Positions 62,605 through 64,000 of a stretch of DNA of 64,000 bases are shown piece after piece (position 1 is the first letter of the stretch; each line of letters begins with the position of its first letter). This DNA is from Pelagibius sp050043265 (GTDB taxonomy: Bacteria > Pseudomonadota > Alphaproteobacteria > Kiloniellales > Kiloniellaceae): the NCBI GenBank assembly GCA_050043265.1, contig JBHJIR010000053.1, positions 38,565 to 102,564 on the forward strand. Reading direction: 5' to 3'. A model generated the notes under the pieces. The model worked only from the letters and a program-made list of their open reading frames with translations. It did no database searches and was not told where the DNA came from. Position numbers and translations under genes: made by a program.

Positions 62605-64000
62605 CTACCGCAGCAGCATCATGGTGCCGCGGCGCTCAAGCTGTTCTACGGACTCATATATCATGAAGCTGACATCCCGGTTTCCCGACATTCCTTTCAA
62701 TTCGTTCCGTAGGCTCCACAACCCCAATTCCTTGAGCGACTTATCGTTCAACGGTCCTGTCCTCCACCCGCCATTCCGGGGCGATACCTGTATTCCCTTT
62801 TGCCGCGCCAGCTTCAGAAACTCCGGGCTGACGATGGCGATATCGAAATCGCTCGCGCTTTCCACCTTCATGTCGAAAAAATCGCGGGAGAAACCACCAC
62901 CGCCCTTCTTGTAGCTCAGCCCGTTGATGGCGCTGCCCCGCATGGCGATCCGAGCCCTGGGATCGAGCTCTGTCACTTTTGCGCCCAAGAGGTCGATGAA
63001 ACCCTGATAGTCTTCTTTGGTCTTAAAGCCCAGAGGCCGGCCAGTCCTCTGAACCCATTCTGCCACAGGTTGATTGGGCACGCTATAGAGGGTGGTCCCC
63101 GTGCCGGGAAAGCTGCGCCGTTCCGGTGCGGCGAGTTCCTTGTTCCAGTTGATTTTCCGCTCCTGCGCCGGCAAGACAAAGCGATCTTCCAACCGCAACC
63201 CGGCCTTGCGGCTCTTCTTGCGACCGGCGTTCCCTCCGGGCTTTCCCTTACCGCCGCCTTTGCCGGCGATGAGCGCCATTCCAATGGCAGCACCGACCTC
63301 TGCGCCCGGATCGACTGGCCGTGCAAACTTCACGGTGTCTTGAATCAGCTTCTTCCGGAGTTCCAGGTCGTCGGTCTGCGCAACTTGTCCCATAACCGAC
63401 TGAACAGGCCGGTAGCCGCTGTCACCCGAGAAGATCGCAAGGGCGCGATCTTTCAATTCATCGCGCGTTTCCGACGTCATCGCCAGAAGGTCACGGAAGA
63501 ACTCGGCCCGTTCCGGATCGAGACCAGACTCAAAAGCAGCCTGCCGGAACGCTGCCGGCGAGAGCTCCATGCGCTCGGCGATAAAGTCGACGATCTGCCG
63601 GTTACCGACAGGTTCCGGCACATCGCTTGGATCGATATATTCCTGGACCGATGGCAAGTCTTCGCTCTGCACTTCGTCGCCGCTGCCTTCTCCTTCAGCC
63701 GCAGTTCGCACCGGCAACGGTTTTCGATCCGACATACCGGCTACGCTGTCCTGCCCCGCATCGGCGCCCAGCAAGCCTTCCTCCGGCGCATTCGGATCGG
63801 AATTCGGCACCACGTAGATGAGGCCGTTGTTCTTGCGGTCGCGCACCCAGAAGCCGCCGAGGGCTTTCGGGTCCTCGGCCTGCAGCTTGCGGGCCTCCTC
63901 CTCCGCCACCGCGGCGATGCGGCCGGTCTCGAGGGTGTCGCGCCCGAAGCGCCGGGGCACCGTGAAGCTGTCCCAGATGTGCTCGTAGCGCCAGATGGCG
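62605..64000 (-). CDS. Polymorphic phage protein 2, 5' end outside window
   Basis: The open frame continues beyond the right edge, so only the last ~465 residues are visible. The visible N-terminal part (RRFGRDTLETGRIAAVAEEE; GGFWVRDRKNNGLIYVVPN) is nearly the same as in the protein at 58511-60439. The middle then differs (helical, acidic, with a basic GKGGGKGKPGG region), and the C-terminal domain again has the GS...DxD pattern: GSAING (about 62918-62940) and SDFDIAIV (about 62830-62855). The tip ends RRGTMMLLR. A shared head with a diverged tip and a partner gene right behind it is the classical polymorphic toxin plan. Confidence 0.72.
   Translation of the reverse strand, partial: AIWRYEHIWDSFTVPRRFGRDTLETGRIAAVAEEEARKLQAEDPKALGGFWVRDRKNNGLIYVVPNSDPNAPEEGLLGADAGQDSVAGMSDRKPLPVRTAAEGEGSGDEVQSEDLPSVQEYIDPSDVPEPVGNRQIVDFIAERMELSPAAFRQAAFESGLDPERAEFFRDLLAMTSETRDELKDRALAIFSGDSGYRPVQSVMGQVAQTDDLELRKKLIQDTVKFARPVDPGAEVGAAIGMALIAGKGGGKGKPGGNAGRKKSRKAGLRLEDRFVLPAQERKINWNKELAAPERRSFPGTGTTLYSVPNQPVAEWVQRTGRPLGFKTKEDYQGFIDLLGAKVTELDPRARIAMRGSAINGLSYKKGGGGFSRDFFDMKVESASDFDIAIVSPEFLKLARQKGIQVSPRNGGWRTGPLNDKSLKELGLWSLRNELKGMSGNRDVSFMIYESVEQLERRGTMMLLR
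63784..64000 (-). repeat. Direct repeat, copy 2, inside polymorphic gene 2
   Basis: This is the second copy of the 217-bp repeat at 59795-60011, offset by 3989 bp and cut by the window edge. It marks where the two genes share recent ancestry or gene conversion. Confidence 0.9.

Larger units (their letters stand above)
43121..64000. mobile_element. T7-like (podovirus-type) prophage, right end outside window
   Basis: The stretch carries a minus-strand virion gene block in T7-like order: scaffold-like, capsid, gp11-like and gp12-like tail tube proteins, gp13-, gp14- and gp15-like proteins, tail fibre and small lysis-type proteins. Neither integrase nor a repressor is seen, so the claim of a prophage rests on its location among host housekeeping genes. 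The left boundary lies between the tRNA (42895) and the lipoprotein gene; the right boundary is beyond 64000. Two genes run against the main direction (47628-48509 and 61573-62100). No gp16-like protein, endolysin, portal or terminase was recognised in the visible part. Confidence 0.88.

Noticed and set aside
1..64000. CRISPR array, rRNA operon or insertion sequence
   Set aside because: No regularly spaced repeats, rRNA-like sequence, transposase or terminal inverted repeats were seen in the window.

Overview
The window is GC-rich chromosomal DNA of an alphaproteobacterium. Gene content and order fit a Rhodospirillales/Rhodovibrionaceae-like lineage: a folK - rpoZ - rsh - DUF2062 - pdxJ - acpS - lepB - rnc - era - recO run, MotA/MotB of the alphaproteobacterial type, the leucyltransferase Bpt, a bactofilin/M23 pair and several TRAP transporter genes. 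The genus is an inference and cannot be fixed from the sequence alone. A prophage occupies the right third.

Positions 1-42.4 kb are host chromosome. From the left they hold: the end of a malonyl-CoA synthetase; ftsH; a ZnT9-like cation transporter; a penicillin-acylase-family hydrolase; a threonine ammonia-lyase; a reverse-transsulfuration pair (cystathionine beta-synthase and a Cys/Met-metabolism PLP enzyme); a flavin reductase; the flagellar stator pair motA-motB; an RDD membrane protein; a circularly permuted ATP-grasp/alpha-E pair; bpt; a TRAP transporter split between strands around a bidirectional terminator; parC; a D-amino-acid dehydrogenase-like oxidoreductase; and the minus-strand housekeeping run recO to folK. 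Within that run lepB carries an in-frame TAA. After these come an NYN-domain protein, a family 5 uracil-DNA glycosylase, smpB, dapA, a soluble lytic transglycosylase, a type II haloacid dehalogenase, a second threonine/serine dehydratase, bactofilin and its M23 peptidase partner.

A tRNA-Ser(GCT) at 42804-42895 marks the border. From about 43.1 kb to the right edge lies a podovirus-type (T7-like) prophage, nearly all on the minus strand. In transcription order (right to left) it contains: an incomplete large polymorphic protein and its small partner; a scaffold-like protein; a second large polymorphic protein with its small partner; a PBECR-like nuclease domain protein; the capsid protein; two small head proteins; tail tubular proteins A (gp11-like) and B (gp12-like); gp13-, gp14- and gp15-like virion proteins; a tail fibre; a glycine-rich tail-tip protein; and a set of small membrane or secreted proteins including a holin-like protein. 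Two plus-strand genes interrupt it: a Sel1-repeat protein and a second, inverted gp13-like gene. Integrase, replication, portal and terminase genes are not seen and would lie beyond the right edge.

The most unusual part is 57.4-64.0 kb. Two paralogous proteins share a nearly identical N-terminal region but end in diverged C-terminal domains that carry a nucleotidyltransferase-like GS...DxD pattern. Each is followed directly by a small acidic gene, and the two small genes resemble each other. A third gene there encodes a PBECR-like nuclease domain. This looks like a polymorphic toxin/immunity arrangement placed inside the head-gene module of a temperate T7-like phage. The function is inferred, not shown.
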